From: a virus | DNA length: 27,513 nucleotides | Virus record (IMG/VR): IMGVR_UViG_3300020000_000055 | Location: 1-27,513 of that record | Reading direction: 5' to 3' (one strand) | Made by a program: the position numbers and the translations under genes | Part shown: piece by piece, positions 1 through 7,376 of the stretch | Layout: each line of letters starts with the position of its first letter | Position numbering within the stretch: the first letter of the stretch is position 1 | The notes under the pieces: model-generated | Seen by the model: the letters and a program-made list of their open reading frames with translations, nothing else | The model's database searches: none | Told to the model about the DNA's origin: nothing

Positions 1-1132
1 CAGTAAAAATAGGAGAAGCTAAAGCAGCCTTAAGATCAAGTTCGGTCTTTATAGCTCCCTGTGTCATGCTGCCATCCGTATTGACACCTGTCACGTTATA
101 CAATCTCATTATACCTTTGATCGTTTCTGTAGCATCAGGAACAGTTGCACCAAAGGAAACCCAAACAATATTTGTGGCACCAATTACAACGGCATCGGTT
201 GATTGTCTCCAGGTAGTATCAGCATTACTTGTTCCTTCTTCAACGGGAACAATAGCGTTCTCTAATTTTGATCCACTATTAGAATCCGTTCTCCTTGTTG
301 GAGCTCCAGAAGCATTAACAGTATAAATTCCATTTGTTGTTTGATCAACCTGGTTCTTTATTAAAATGCTATCACCGGTTGCAATAACGATTCCATCAAC
401 CGTCTGACCATTTGCAAAAGAAGTAGCCAGTGTACCAGCTACAACAGTAGCAACACGAACGGAGTTTTTCCAAGATAGGCCAGCCTTAACAGCATCAGCA
501 TAGTTCTGGGCGGCAAGAAGAGTAGCTGCATCATCTGCAGCAATGCCTAAATCTGTTTTTACTTCTGCTGTTGTTCTTTTTATAAGAGAAGTTCCACTGA
601 ATTTTAAGAAATCTCCATTCAAAAAAGAAATACTAGAAAATTGAGTAAGATTTGTATGTAAAGGTTGTTTAGTATTTGGGTCCGGAAAATAATCCAATTG
701 AACCCAAGTTTGAACACCATCAGCTTTTTTATACTTCTGAAAATTTGTCCCGGTAAAAAGAACATCACTTGAAAAAAGGATGTAACCTTCTGCATAAACA
801 GTAGAATCTCCCATCCAGTCTGTTTGAGTTTTTACAATAGTAGGAAAACTTATTATTGGATTATTCGGATCGGTATTATCTACTCCATCACCATTTACAG
901 ACTGAATACCTGAACCTCCTCCGCTTCCAACTTCTTCAATTCCTAATTGAGACCTTTTAAACAACTTTCCATCAACTTCATTTAAAGCAAATTCGCCAAT
1001 TAAAATATCCGTAGTATCATTCCACCCATCATTTAATGGAGTTAATGTCGGTGGTGATGGAACAGTAGGAACCTGTCCTGCAGTCTTTAGGATTAAATTT
1101 TGAACATGGCCATTATATATAATTCCGCTCAT
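1..1132 (-). CDS. Tail fibre / tail-needle-like structural protein, partial (C-terminus beyond the left end)
   Basis: An open frame runs from an ATG at 1132 leftward to the window edge without a stop, so about 377 residues are visible and the C-terminus is missing. Around residues 240-330 it carries the repeat unit common in phage tail fibres: it opens with WKNSVRVATVVAGTL, continues through DGIVIATGDSILIKNQ and NGIYTV, and closes with a W-x-S-F segment. It is followed by a GIMRLYN...TDGSMTQGAIK element like those preceding repeat or trimer regions in fibres. The start overlaps the upstream stop as ATGA, implying translational coupling. Its probable role is host recognition at the tail tip or fibre. 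Family assignment is by motif resemblance only; a receptor-binding tip would lie outside this window. Confidence 0.75.
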   Translation of the reverse strand, partial: MSGIIYNGHVQNLILKTAGQVPTVPSPPTLTPLNDGWNDTTDILIGEFALNEVDGKLFKRSQLGIEEVGSGGGSGIQSVNGDGVDNTDPNNPIISFPTIVKTQTDWMGDSTVYAEGYILFSSDVLFTGTNFQKYKKADGVQTWVQLDYFPDPNTKQPLHTNLTQFSSISFLNGDFLKFSGTSLIKRTTAEVKTDLGIAADDAATLLAAQNYADAVKAGLSWKNSVRVATVVAGTLATSFANGQTVDGIVIATGDSILIKNQVDQTTNGIYTVNASGAPTRRTDSNSGSKLENAIVPVEEGTSNADTTWRQSTDAVVIGATNIVWVSFGATVPDATETIKGIMRLYNVTGVNTDGSMTQGAIKTELDLKAALASPIFT

Positions 1133-1788
1133 GATGTTACTAATGTGCTTTGTGCTGTTATTATTATTGCATCTATTGGAGGACTAGGGATATTATCTCC
1201 TGAAAAAATATACCCTTGTTCAGTTTCTCCAAGTTTAACTTGAGTATCATAACCTTCTATTAAAGGAGGAGTGGCTACCCATACACCTTCATCACATCTT
1301 ACATTAACTACTAATCGGCCCATTGAAACATTATCAACATCATCACTATCCGGAACAGCTATAGGCATTTCAGAAACTGTTCTATTACAAATAAAAGGAG
1401 CTTGGAAACCTAAAGTATCATATAATGGATTCATTATAATAGCACGACATATTCCAAGAAGCCTTTGAAGTTTTAATGAAGATAATGAATCTCCTCTCAA
1501 TGGCTTTGTAGTTTTAGCCTTGGTATAAACATCAATATTGATATTGTAAGTACCATCTGACGAAATAGCATCTTCATTTCCAAAACCTCCTCTTGCCAAA
1601 GAAACAATTATTCCTGGACATAATTCAGCATCTAGGTTTTTACTTCTCTCAAGAAACACATTAACTAAATAATCTGAATTGTAAGTTAAAAGATACTGGT
1701 TTAATATCTCATCCGTCAAGATTTCAGCAATCCTAGGAGCAAGAAATTCAAATTTTTGCTTTGGTATGACTTGTAATATTTTTGCCAT
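1129..1788 (-). CDS. Putative tail terminator / head-tail completion protein
   Basis: The protein has 219 aa if it starts at the ATG at 1788, which overlaps the upstream TAA as TAATG, the arrangement used by many gene pairs here. A longer frame with seven extra residues starts at 1809 but would overlap the previous gene by 22 bp. No signal peptide or membrane segment is seen. I do not recognise diagnostic motifs. Its position between a connector-like small protein and a tail fibre, after the capsid genes, is where many phages encode tail terminator or completion proteins, and the mixed alpha/beta composition is compatible. The function is inferred from position only. Confidence 0.5.
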   Translation of the reverse strand: MAKILQVIPKQKFEFLAPRIAEILTDEILNQYLLTYNSDYLVNVFLERSKNLDAELCPGIIVSLARGGFGNEDAISSDGTYNINIDVYTKAKTTKPLRGDSLSSLKLQRLLGICRAIIMNPLYDTLGFQAPFICNRTVSEMPIAVPDSDDVDNVSMGRLVVNVRCDEGVWVATPPLIEGYDTQVKLGETEQGYIFSGDNIPSPPIDAIIITAQSTLVTS

Positions 1789-2159
1789 TATGTTGCGCCT
1801 AAAATACAAACTATTAAACCAATAGTTTCATTTTGAAAATATTGTTCAATAACATATGTTACATCATTTCCCGTACTATCTTTTGCAGTTACTTGGTGAC
1901 CTTCTAAATTAACTTGACCATCTTTTCGAACCGGGTAACCCAAATCAGTTAAAAACTTTTCAGAAAAAGATATATGAGCATTTCTGCTATTTATTCTTTT
2001 GCCGATCTCAGTATTAAATCCCTGATGATGTTTTGAATGATAACCGGTTATTGCAGCAATTTGTCCTGTTGGAGCTGTTAAATTCAGTGGTATTGCAAAA
2101 TCTTCAAGATTACTTGTAAAATCTTCAATGTCTTCTTTTATTTGTTGTATAAGCCCCAT
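1788..2159 (-). CDS. Putative head completion / connector protein (123 aa)
   Basis: A 123-aa soluble protein lying just downstream of the capsid gene and its 91-aa neighbour. The length and position fit the small head-completion or connector proteins (lambda gpFII-like position), but no decisive motif is visible. Residues 57-85 form a polar stretch with GYPVRKDGQVNLEGHQV, and the C-terminal part looks beta-rich. The start codon at 2159 lies only a few bases beyond the T-tract of a strong minus-strand terminator hairpin (2171-2190), so most transcription from the capsid genes may stop before it. Its stop overlaps the next start as TAATG. The functional assignment is tentative. Confidence 0.45.
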   Translation of the reverse strand: MGLIQQIKEDIEDFTSNLEDFAIPLNLTAPTGQIAAITGYHSKHHQGFNTEIGKRINSRNAHISFSEKFLTDLGYPVRKDGQVNLEGHQVTAKDSTGNDVTYVIEQYFQNETIGLIVCILGAT

Positions 2160-2164
2160 TTTAC

Positions 2165-2190
2165 AAAAAAGGGAGGGCGCAAACCCTCCC
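2165..2190 (-). terminator. Rho-independent terminator between the capsid block and the completion genes
   Basis: Read on the minus strand there is a GGGAGGG / CCCTCCC stem of 7 G-C-rich pairs with a 6-nt loop (TTTGCG), followed directly by six T residues. The T-run ends about five bases before the ATG of the next gene (2159). In a sequence this AT-rich, a 7-bp stem of nearly pure G-C is conspicuous. It most likely causes partial termination downstream of the highly expressed capsid gene. Confidence 0.8.
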
Positions 2191-2214
2191 CATCATTAAT
2201 AAGTTAAAACTTAA

Positions 2215-2490
2215 TTATTTTTTGCTTTTATTCGCAGATTTTGTCTTTACTGCATCTGCTTCAGATTTTTCTTTTGCTATTAATTCTTCCAGCTCTCTTA
2301 ATTCTTTTTCTTCTGCAGTTTCCTCTTTCTTTTCTGGCTCAGGTTCGGTTGTTTCAAAAAGAAACCCTTGTGCAACTAATTCATTCGCATTACCAGGAGG
2401 AAAATTATTCTCCTGTACTATATCACCGCCTTGATAAACTTTATTATTAAGGCCACCTACAGAACTTGTAATTACTTTAAAGGTTCTCAT
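2215..2490 (-). CDS. Small capsid-adjacent protein with a charged tail (91 aa)
   Basis: A 91-aa protein directly downstream of the major capsid gene. Residues 1-45 form a small folded-looking part (VYQGGDIV...FPPGNANELVAQGFL); residues 48-91 are extremely charged, rich in Glu and Lys, and probably a helix or disordered tail. Similar small proteins occur after capsid genes in many phages, but I cannot name the family. It may be a head-associated or connector factor. A strong terminator follows it. Hypothetical, but well supported as a gene by its spacing (7 bp from the capsid stop) and clean codon structure. Confidence 0.6.
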   Translation of the reverse strand: MRTFKVITSSVGGLNNKVYQGGDIVQENNFPPGNANELVAQGFLFETTEPEPEKKEETAEEKELRELEELIAKEKSEADAVKTKSANKSKK

Positions 2491-2497
2491 GAAAAAT

Positions 2498-3556
2498 TTA
2501 TACTGCCGGTTTTGTTGTTATAGTAACAATTTGGTCAATTGATACTGGAACCGCAACCCCTCTTGAACGTACTATGATTTTATGAACAGCGTTTTCTTCA
2601 TCTCTGAATTCAGTTACTTTGTAAGCACCTCTTGGGTCAACACCTATTGCCATCAATTGAGGAACTGCTGCAAAACCTAACACAAAATCAGAAGGTATTT
2701 CAGGTAATACAACTACCTTATTTGCTTTCATATATGGTGTTCTAGTTTTAACGCCATTTACGATAGTTTCGTAAATGTCCGGATAACCCCAGAAAATATA
2801 TTTATAATTATCAATTGCAACTTCACCAAGTAAGCTTGCTCCAACTGAATTTCTTTGAGGCATTGGAACAACCATAATATCATACCTTCTTACATCAGCT
2901 CTTGATTTTACTTTTGCATTATTTAGATAATCAGACCAAGTTGTACCACCACAAATTACGTTGAATACAGCACCTCCTGATTTTCCTTCCTCAACAATGA
3001 ATTTTCCTGCAGCAGCTAATGAAATATTGGGGTCATTAGCATCATTTGTCCAAGGAGCACTTACTGAATTATCAATTAATGAACCTGCTTTTCTTCCAAA
3101 ATTGATATTTATACCTTTATTTAATGTAACAATACCAGTTTCAAAAACCTCTGCACATTGTTTTTCATAAGCTCTTTCTATCTTGTCTTGTAACATTCCA
3201 GCTTCTTCAGATAGAGCCCTAACAAACTCTGCTATTTGAACTTCATCTACCATTCCTGCACCCATGATTACATCATAAAGGTCAAGGTCTGTAGCATCAA
3301 ACCATTCCTTGTAAAAAGGAGGCTTAAATATTTTCTCAGTATTTTTACTTGCAGAATTCCTGTTACCGCTTGCACCAAGTTCAACATCAACAGCAATTAA
3401 TTCAGTACCTCTTCGAACAGCGATGCTTAAATATTTTGTTGATCTTTCTTCTGTTCTGAAGAATGAACGCAAAAAACTACTTGGACGTTTTCTCTCTTTA
3501 TATACTGCAATTAATGCTTTTGTATATAAGTCTCTGGCTTGAATTGCTGGAATCAT
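2498..3556 (-). CDS. Major capsid protein (lambda gpE-like)
   Basis: This 352-aa protein has the length of lambda gpE-family major capsid proteins (about 340-350 aa) and the expected pattern: an N-terminal region with SSFLRSFF around residue 26, then a strand-rich segment including YLSIAVRRGTELIAVDV, a central helix and loop region, and a C-terminal hydrophobic beta segment. It follows the protease and a decoration-like protein, the lambda C-D-E order. It should form the icosahedral shell with HK97 fold. The N-terminus has no long scaffold delta domain, fitting with scaffold supplied by the C-terminal part of the protease gene. Confidence 0.85.
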   Translation of the reverse strand: MIPAIQARDLYTKALIAVYKERKRPSSFLRSFFRTEERSTKYLSIAVRRGTELIAVDVELGASGNRNSASKNTEKIFKPPFYKEWFDATDLDLYDVIMGAGMVDEVQIAEFVRALSEEAGMLQDKIERAYEKQCAEVFETGIVTLNKGININFGRKAGSLIDNSVSAPWTNDANDPNISLAAAGKFIVEEGKSGGAVFNVICGGTTWSDYLNNAKVKSRADVRRYDIMVVPMPQRNSVGASLLGEVAIDNYKYIFWGYPDIYETIVNGVKTRTPYMKANKVVVLPEIPSDFVLGFAAVPQLMAIGVDPRGAYKVTEFRDEENAVHKIIVRSRGVAVPVSIDQIVTITTKPAV

Positions 3557-3577
3557 TTTGTATTTTTTTAGAGTTTA

Positions 3578-4024
3578 TTAATTATCGAATTCTGTAATTT
3601 CAGTACTTGGAACCAAAATAATTCCCATATAAGCTATCCTATCTCTCAATCTTTGAGATTCACCTGCTGAAGCAACTGTTGTATCAAGTGTATCACCAGT
3701 AGCTAAAATAACTTTTGGTTCAACCACCTGCCCAGAAATAACAAGAGAAACATTCCCTAAGAAACCAGGGCCAAATGTTCTTGTTTCATTTAAAATTCCT
3801 ATAGGAACTTGGCTACCATCTGAAGCAGAAGAAACTAAAGGTTTTACAAACCCTGTAGAAGTTACACGACCCATTAATGTTCCGGAATACAATGTAACAT
3901 CAGAATAAACTGAGTTATTGTAAAGCGCATCAATTGTTCTGTTATTCCAGATAAAAATCTTACTGTTATCATAATCAGTAGTTAATTGCTGCCCTGTGTT
4001 GTTACGTTGGTTGTATGTGCTCAT
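3578..4024 (-). CDS. Head decoration protein (lambda gpD-like)
   Basis: A 148-aa beta-rich protein between the capsid protease and the major capsid protein, exactly the position of lambda gpD. It has the Gly-rich layout of head decoration proteins: TLYSGTLMGRVTSTG, then DGSQVPIGIL, then SLVISGQVVE. It probably caps the expanded capsid at three-fold sites and stabilises it. The N-terminal ~30 residues are polar and likely flexible. One base separates its start from the protease stop. Confidence comes from position plus pattern, not from a single catalytic motif. Confidence 0.72.
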   Translation of the reverse strand: MSTYNQRNNTGQQLTTDYDNSKIFIWNNRTIDALYNNSVYSDVTLYSGTLMGRVTSTGFVKPLVSSASDGSQVPIGILNETRTFGPGFLGNVSLVISGQVVEPKVILATGDTLDTTVASAGESQRLRDRIAYMGIILVPSTEITEFDN

Positions 4025-4025
4025 A

Positions 4026-4997
4026 TTAATTAGGTTTAATATTTAAAAGTTCAAATAATTTCTTCTCTGAAGCTGCAACTTCTTCTACTGAAACTTTTCC
4101 ATCTAGAAGAGTTTTAGCCTCTATCTTTTCCTTACTTCCAGCAGGTAGTTCTGGGGTCTCAATTGATTTTGATTTATCAGCCTCTAATTTTTTTAGAGCT
4201 TCTGGAGAAAAGGATTTTCTTGTAAGTTCAACCATTTCAGTTTGGCTCATAATTTTTTTATCCTTTACACCTTTTACAACTGATTCAGGGTCAACATCCA
4301 CAAATGTCAGCCATGCACATACCCTATCATTTTCTTTAGCTTCTCCTTCTTTAAGAACTTGGGCATAAATTTCAGGGTGTTTTGTTTTTAATTCGTCTAA
4401 GGTCATAGTGATAGGTTTTGGTGTTATTGTTGGCGTTTGCTCTGCAGCAAGAGAATCCATTTTTTCGTAAAAGGATTCTAATTCTTTAGGATTTAAGGAA
4501 ATGATTGAATCAATAAGACCTACAGCTTTTGCTTGTTTTGCATCTAGCCATAAATCAATTCTTTTTTCAGCATCAAAAAGCTCATCAATAGTATAGCCTT
4601 TTAATTCTTTTAATTTATCATTATTAATCCTTGAATTTAATTTTTTTCTCATGTCGGCATTGATAGTAGCCAACAATTGTTTGTCTTCTTCTGATTCAAC
4701 AAACATGTCTCCCCTATGAATCATAAACTGGGTAACATCTAGTGCGGAAACTTTCCCGGGTGTAGCATACATAAGAAATGGAATACCCATCGATGCAACT
4801 AATCCTTCAGCCTTTATTGCAATTGAACCTTTATGTTCTTTCATTTTAGCAATCATACCCCAAGCAGCGAAAACACGACCTCCGCCGGTATTCATCCTGA
4901 TCGTTATATCTTCTGATTTATTTTCTTCCATTTTAGAAAGAAAACTTTCAGCGACAAAATCATAGATTCCTGAGTATATATAAAGTTCTTTTGCCAT
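4026..4997 (-). CDS. ClpP-like prohead protease with C-terminal scaffold domain
   Basis: A 323-aa protein whose first ~170 residues form a ClpP/S14-type serine protease: RMNTGGG at 34-40 (oxyanion glycine region), the nucleophile in LVASMG (Ser69), and MIHRG with His94 as general base; an Asp in the following helical region should complete the triad. Residues ~195-323 are helical, charged and repeat-like, as expected for an internal scaffold, and Met198 (ITMTLDELK) could be an internal start for a separate scaffold, as in lambda C/Nu3. It matures the prohead by cleaving scaffold. It sits upstream of decoration and capsid genes. The upstream divergent region (4998-5092) probably contains its promoter. 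Confidence 0.87.
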   Translation of the reverse strand: MAKELYIYSGIYDFVAESFLSKMEENKSEDITIRMNTGGGRVFAAWGMIAKMKEHKGSIAIKAEGLVASMGIPFLMYATPGKVSALDVTQFMIHRGDMFVESEEDKQLLATINADMRKKLNSRINNDKLKELKGYTIDELFDAEKRIDLWLDAKQAKAVGLIDSIISLNPKELESFYEKMDSLAAEQTPTITPKPITMTLDELKTKHPEIYAQVLKEGEAKENDRVCAWLTFVDVDPESVVKGVKDKKIMSQTEMVELTRKSFSPEALKKLEADKSKSIETPELPAGSKEKIEAKTLLDGKVSVEEVAASEKKLFELLNIKPN

Positions 4998-4999
4998 AA

Positions 5000-5016
5000 T
5001 ATTGAAGCAAATTTGT
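5000..5016 (-). promoter_or_regulatory. Promoter-like element shared with the sheath upstream region
   Basis: On the minus strand this reads ACAAATTTGCTTCAATA, two bases upstream of the protease ATG. An almost identical element (ACAAATTTGCTCAATA, one T fewer) lies at 19239-19254 upstream of the sheath gene. The CAAATTTG core differs by one base from the Bacteroidota -7 box TAnnTTTG. It could be a structural-gene promoter or an operator. No convincing -33 element was found. Confidence 0.4.
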
Positions 5017-5042
5017 TAATATATATTTCGTATAAAAAACAA

Positions 5043-5059
5043 TATGCATTTCATATGCA
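5043..5059 (-). promoter_or_regulatory. Candidate operator, copy 1 of a 17-bp shared motif
   Basis: The minus strand reads TGCATATGAAATGCATA. It consists of two ATGCAT palindromes whose centres are 11 bp apart, about one helical turn. The same 17 bases occur at 19283-19299. Here the motif lies 11 bp upstream of the TAAATTTG box of the plus-strand gene at 5093, so a bound protein would overlap the -33 position. Confidence 0.55.
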
Positions 5060-5070
5060 TAAAAAATTAT

Positions 5071-5078
5071 TAAATTTG
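5071..5078 (+). promoter_or_regulatory. Bacteroidota-type -7 promoter box for the tandem-RHH gene
   Basis: TAAATTTG matches TAnnTTTG exactly and lies 14 bases before the ATG at 5093. A -33 box is weak (TTTC at 5049-5052, spacing 18). The leader would be only a few bases long. Confidence 0.5.
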
Positions 5079-5092
5079 TTTAATCATTGGTT

Positions 5093-5449
5093 ATGACAAA
5101 ACAAAAATCTCAAAAAAGAAATAGGCCTTTAAGAATTGATAAAACACCCGATGTATTACTTACTCCATTGAATAATATTGCAGATAATATGGGGGTAACA
5201 ATGACAGATTTATTGAGGCCAGAAGTAAGAAATATTGTGGATAGTTATCCGGAATATTTAAAAAGAAAGCCATCACAAAAAAAATGTAAGCATTGTGCGA
5301 TATATGGAGTTCCTACAAAAGTTATTGATGAGCTTTTTAATATCGCGGATAACTTAGATATTTCTTATGCAGCTATATTAAAAATAGGATTTACTAAACT
5401 GGAACAAGGTTTTCCAGAAAAGATGAAAAAGCCTAAGCCTAAGTTTTAG
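5093..5449 (+). CDS. Tandem ribbon-helix-helix-like putative DNA-binding regulator
   Basis: A 118-aa protein if started at the ATG at 5093 (a TTG two codons upstream is also in frame). It contains two ungapped copies of one unit of about 40 residues: copy 1 about residues 18-57 (LNNIADNMGVTMTDLL ... YPE) and copy 2 about residues 75-114 (LFNIADNLDISYAAIL ... FPE). Each looks like strand-helix-helix with the shared NIADN turn, typical of ribbon-helix-helix DNA-binding folds, so one chain could act as a pseudodimer. A CKHC pair lies in the linker. It is antisense to the structural genes and inserted between portal and protease; its stop overlaps the portal stop by 11 bp. No terminator separates the convergent ends. 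Regulatory function is inference from fold-like pattern and the nearby motif. Confidence 0.65.
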   Translation: MTKQKSQKRNRPLRIDKTPDVLLTPLNNIADNMGVTMTDLLRPEVRNIVDSYPEYLKRKPSQKKCKHCAIYGVPTKVIDELFNIADNLDISYAAILKIGFTKLEQGFPEKMKKPKPKF

Positions 5450-7055
5450 GTGGAATTACTTTTTCAGGCTGTTGAACTATTTTAAGTTTTCTAGCTTGTT
5501 GCATTTCAAGAGCAAATTGTTCCATATTAGAATCAGAATCTCCATTAGCTAATTCCTCTGTCGCTTGTTCTATTGTTATTAATGGAATAGCTGCAGCACT
5601 TTCTCCTAATTTTCTTCTTATTGCTTCTACCTCTTTAACCGGGTCTATTTGTGGTACAGAAGGCCCAATAAAACGTGCATTGTGGTATGCACCTATAACC
5701 ATATCATTCTCCTTTGCTATAGCCTCTAAATAGCCAGGAGCTTGAATTTTATTTTTTAGAATTTCTATGTAAAGCCAAAAATTCCAAATTTCTTGGTAAA
5801 ATTGATCTGAAAAATATTTTCTTTTTACATCTAATGTATGGCCCCATTCCTTTATTGCTGCACGACTAGCAGAATAATTACTATTATACATTGCTTTTGC
5901 AACTTCGGGAGGAACTTCTACTGCAGAACAGAAAAAATTAAAATTAGTTTCAAAAAAATCTTTAAATGATAATTCATTTTTACTATCCAAAGAAGTCAAT
6001 TTGGAATCATTAGGCATATTAAAAGTAGTCTTATTGGTAGTAACTGCTATTTTATCGGCCAATTGAATACCATTTATATCAACCGGAACTTCTTTTTTAG
6101 CATCTGCATCATGAGCCTGGATAATTGCCTTGGTAACATTTCCAGTTCTAGGGTCTTCTCCAGTGGAATTAATACCATGCTCAATAGCATAAACTATCTT
6201 TTGTCTTTCTTCCGCACTTCCAACTGTTGCTTCTTTATATCGTTCTATTTTACTTAGAGATTCCAAAACCGTTGCCAATAAAGGAATACCTCTACAATTA
6301 TCTATTCTATGCTTTCTTCCATAAACTAAAAAAGCCATTTTTGCACCTGAGTTTTCTCCTCTTGCAGGAATTCTTTCATAAGACAGTGCAGAATTTCTTA
6401 CATAATAAGCAATATGTTCTCCTGTTTTGGAAAACTCTATTCCATGAAGAATTTTATTTCCGGTTAACGCCGCATCACCAAAAAAATTACTATTGCCAAG
6501 AGGTGAACAAACATTTGAACCGTCTATTAATTGTATCGATAAATTATTTTTATCATATCTCAGAATTACTAATAAATCTCCAGCAATCTCAGCATTTTTA
6601 TATGCAATATTTGCGATTTCACCCAACGTAGATTGTTTAGCATAATCACATTTTTTTGAATTACCATAAATTTTAAACCGTGCTTCTGAAACCCTATTAA
6701 AATCTTCTGAATTTAAAGTAATACCTTCTGATTTTAAAACCACTTTACTCGGTTCTGCTTGGACTTTTAATCCTGAACCGATAACCCAAGAAGTTAATTT
6801 TAATAATACTGTATTTGCTATATCACTTGTTAATACAGCTTCCCAGCTTCTAAGTCTTAAAGCTTCATAATTTAATAAATAATGTTTTAATGGCCCTATC
6901 TCTCCAAGATTCTTTTCTCCATCATATGAAATAGTAAAAAGGTGATTATGAAATCCACCCCTGATTTCTCCAGAATCCCAATCAGCATTAGGCTTTTTAG
7001 AAGAATCTACATTATTATTAGGCTTTTTAAGCCAATCTTTACCAAAAAATTTCAT
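5439..7055 (-). CDS. Portal protein (lambda gpB family)
   Basis: The 538-aa length nearly equals that of lambda gpB (533 aa). The lambda-family portal signature is visible: LRLRSWEAVLTSDIA near residues 86-100 followed by LTSWVIGSGLKVQ, then a central beta region (LIDGSNVCSPLGN), the GIPLLATVLESLSKIERYKEA helix segment, and a C-terminal part with PPEVAKAMYNSNYSASRAA. It forms the dodecameric portal ring at the capsid vertex through which DNA is packaged. The start directly abuts the stop of the gpW-like gene, matching lambda W-B order. The 3' end overlaps a convergent plus-strand gene by 11 bp. Confidence 0.92.
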   Translation of the reverse strand: MKFFGKDWLKKPNNNVDSSKKPNADWDSGEIRGGFHNHLFTISYDGEKNLGEIGPLKHYLLNYEALRLRSWEAVLTSDIANTVLLKLTSWVIGSGLKVQAEPSKVVLKSEGITLNSEDFNRVSEARFKIYGNSKKCDYAKQSTLGEIANIAYKNAEIAGDLLVILRYDKNNLSIQLIDGSNVCSPLGNSNFFGDAALTGNKILHGIEFSKTGEHIAYYVRNSALSYERIPARGENSGAKMAFLVYGRKHRIDNCRGIPLLATVLESLSKIERYKEATVGSAEERQKIVYAIEHGINSTGEDPRTGNVTKAIIQAHDADAKKEVPVDINGIQLADKIAVTTNKTTFNMPNDSKLTSLDSKNELSFKDFFETNFNFFCSAVEVPPEVAKAMYNSNYSASRAAIKEWGHTLDVKRKYFSDQFYQEIWNFWLYIEILKNKIQAPGYLEAIAKENDMVIGAYHNARFIGPSVPQIDPVKEVEAIRRKLGESAAAIPLITIEQATEELANGDSDSNMEQFALEMQQARKLKIVQQPEKVIPPKT

Positions 7056-7364
7056 TTAGCTCCTCCCTGGAAAATTTCTACTGTCGACTAATCTTACTTG
7101 ACGGCGATTTAATTGATTCAAATACATTTGTTTCATTTTTTCCATTGCAAGAATAGAATTACTCATCTCTTCAACAGACATTCTAACAATTTTAGTTCTT
7201 ATTTGCCCATCATCTAACCAATATTCTTTTTTCCCTTCTGCAAAAGCTGCTTTCAAAGCAGAATCCATAAGAGCTAAAATGATAACGTCTAATCTTCTAA
7301 CCTTCTCCTGTAAAGAAGAACAAGAAGAAACGTATTCATAAGTGCTATCAAAAACTACTGCCAT
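7056..7364 (-). CDS. gpW-like head-tail joining protein
   Basis: A 102-aa, mostly helical protein placed immediately before the portal gene, where lambda encodes gpW. Residues ~45-92 hold the family-like pattern: YWLDDGQ then RMSVEEMSNSILAMEKM and a C-terminal helix with basic residues. gpW-type proteins seal the portal after packaging and create the tail-binding surface. It is longer than lambda gpW (68 aa) because of a ~35-residue N-terminal helical part. A TAnnTTTG box (7369-7376) lies just upstream. Confidence 0.6.
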   Translation of the reverse strand: MAVVFDSTYEYVSSCSSLQEKVRRLDVIILALMDSALKAAFAEGKKEYWLDDGQIRTKIVRMSVEEMSNSILAMEKMKQMYLNQLNRRQVRLVDSRNFPGRS

Positions 7365-7368
7365 AATA

Positions 7369-7376
7369 CAAATATA
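7369..7376 (-). promoter_or_regulatory. Possible internal promoter (-7 box) before the head genes
   Basis: The minus strand reads TATATTTG, an exact TAnnTTTG, four bases before the ATG at 7364 and directly after the spike stop codon. No clear TTTG box lies about 20 bp upstream (that DNA is spike coding sequence), so it may be chance in AT-rich DNA. If real it would separate head from tail gene expression. Confidence 0.25.

Noticed and set aside
66-326. Plus-strand 86-codon open frame at the left end
   Set aside because: The opposite strand is open to the window edge and contains a recognisable tail-fibre repeat unit, so the plus frame is a shadow.
6227-6631. A 134-codon plus-strand open frame inside the portal gene
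   Set aside because: It lies fully inside a well supported portal gene on the opposite strand, has an erratic composition rich in Leu, Phe, Tyr and His, no promoter-like sequence and no related neighbour.
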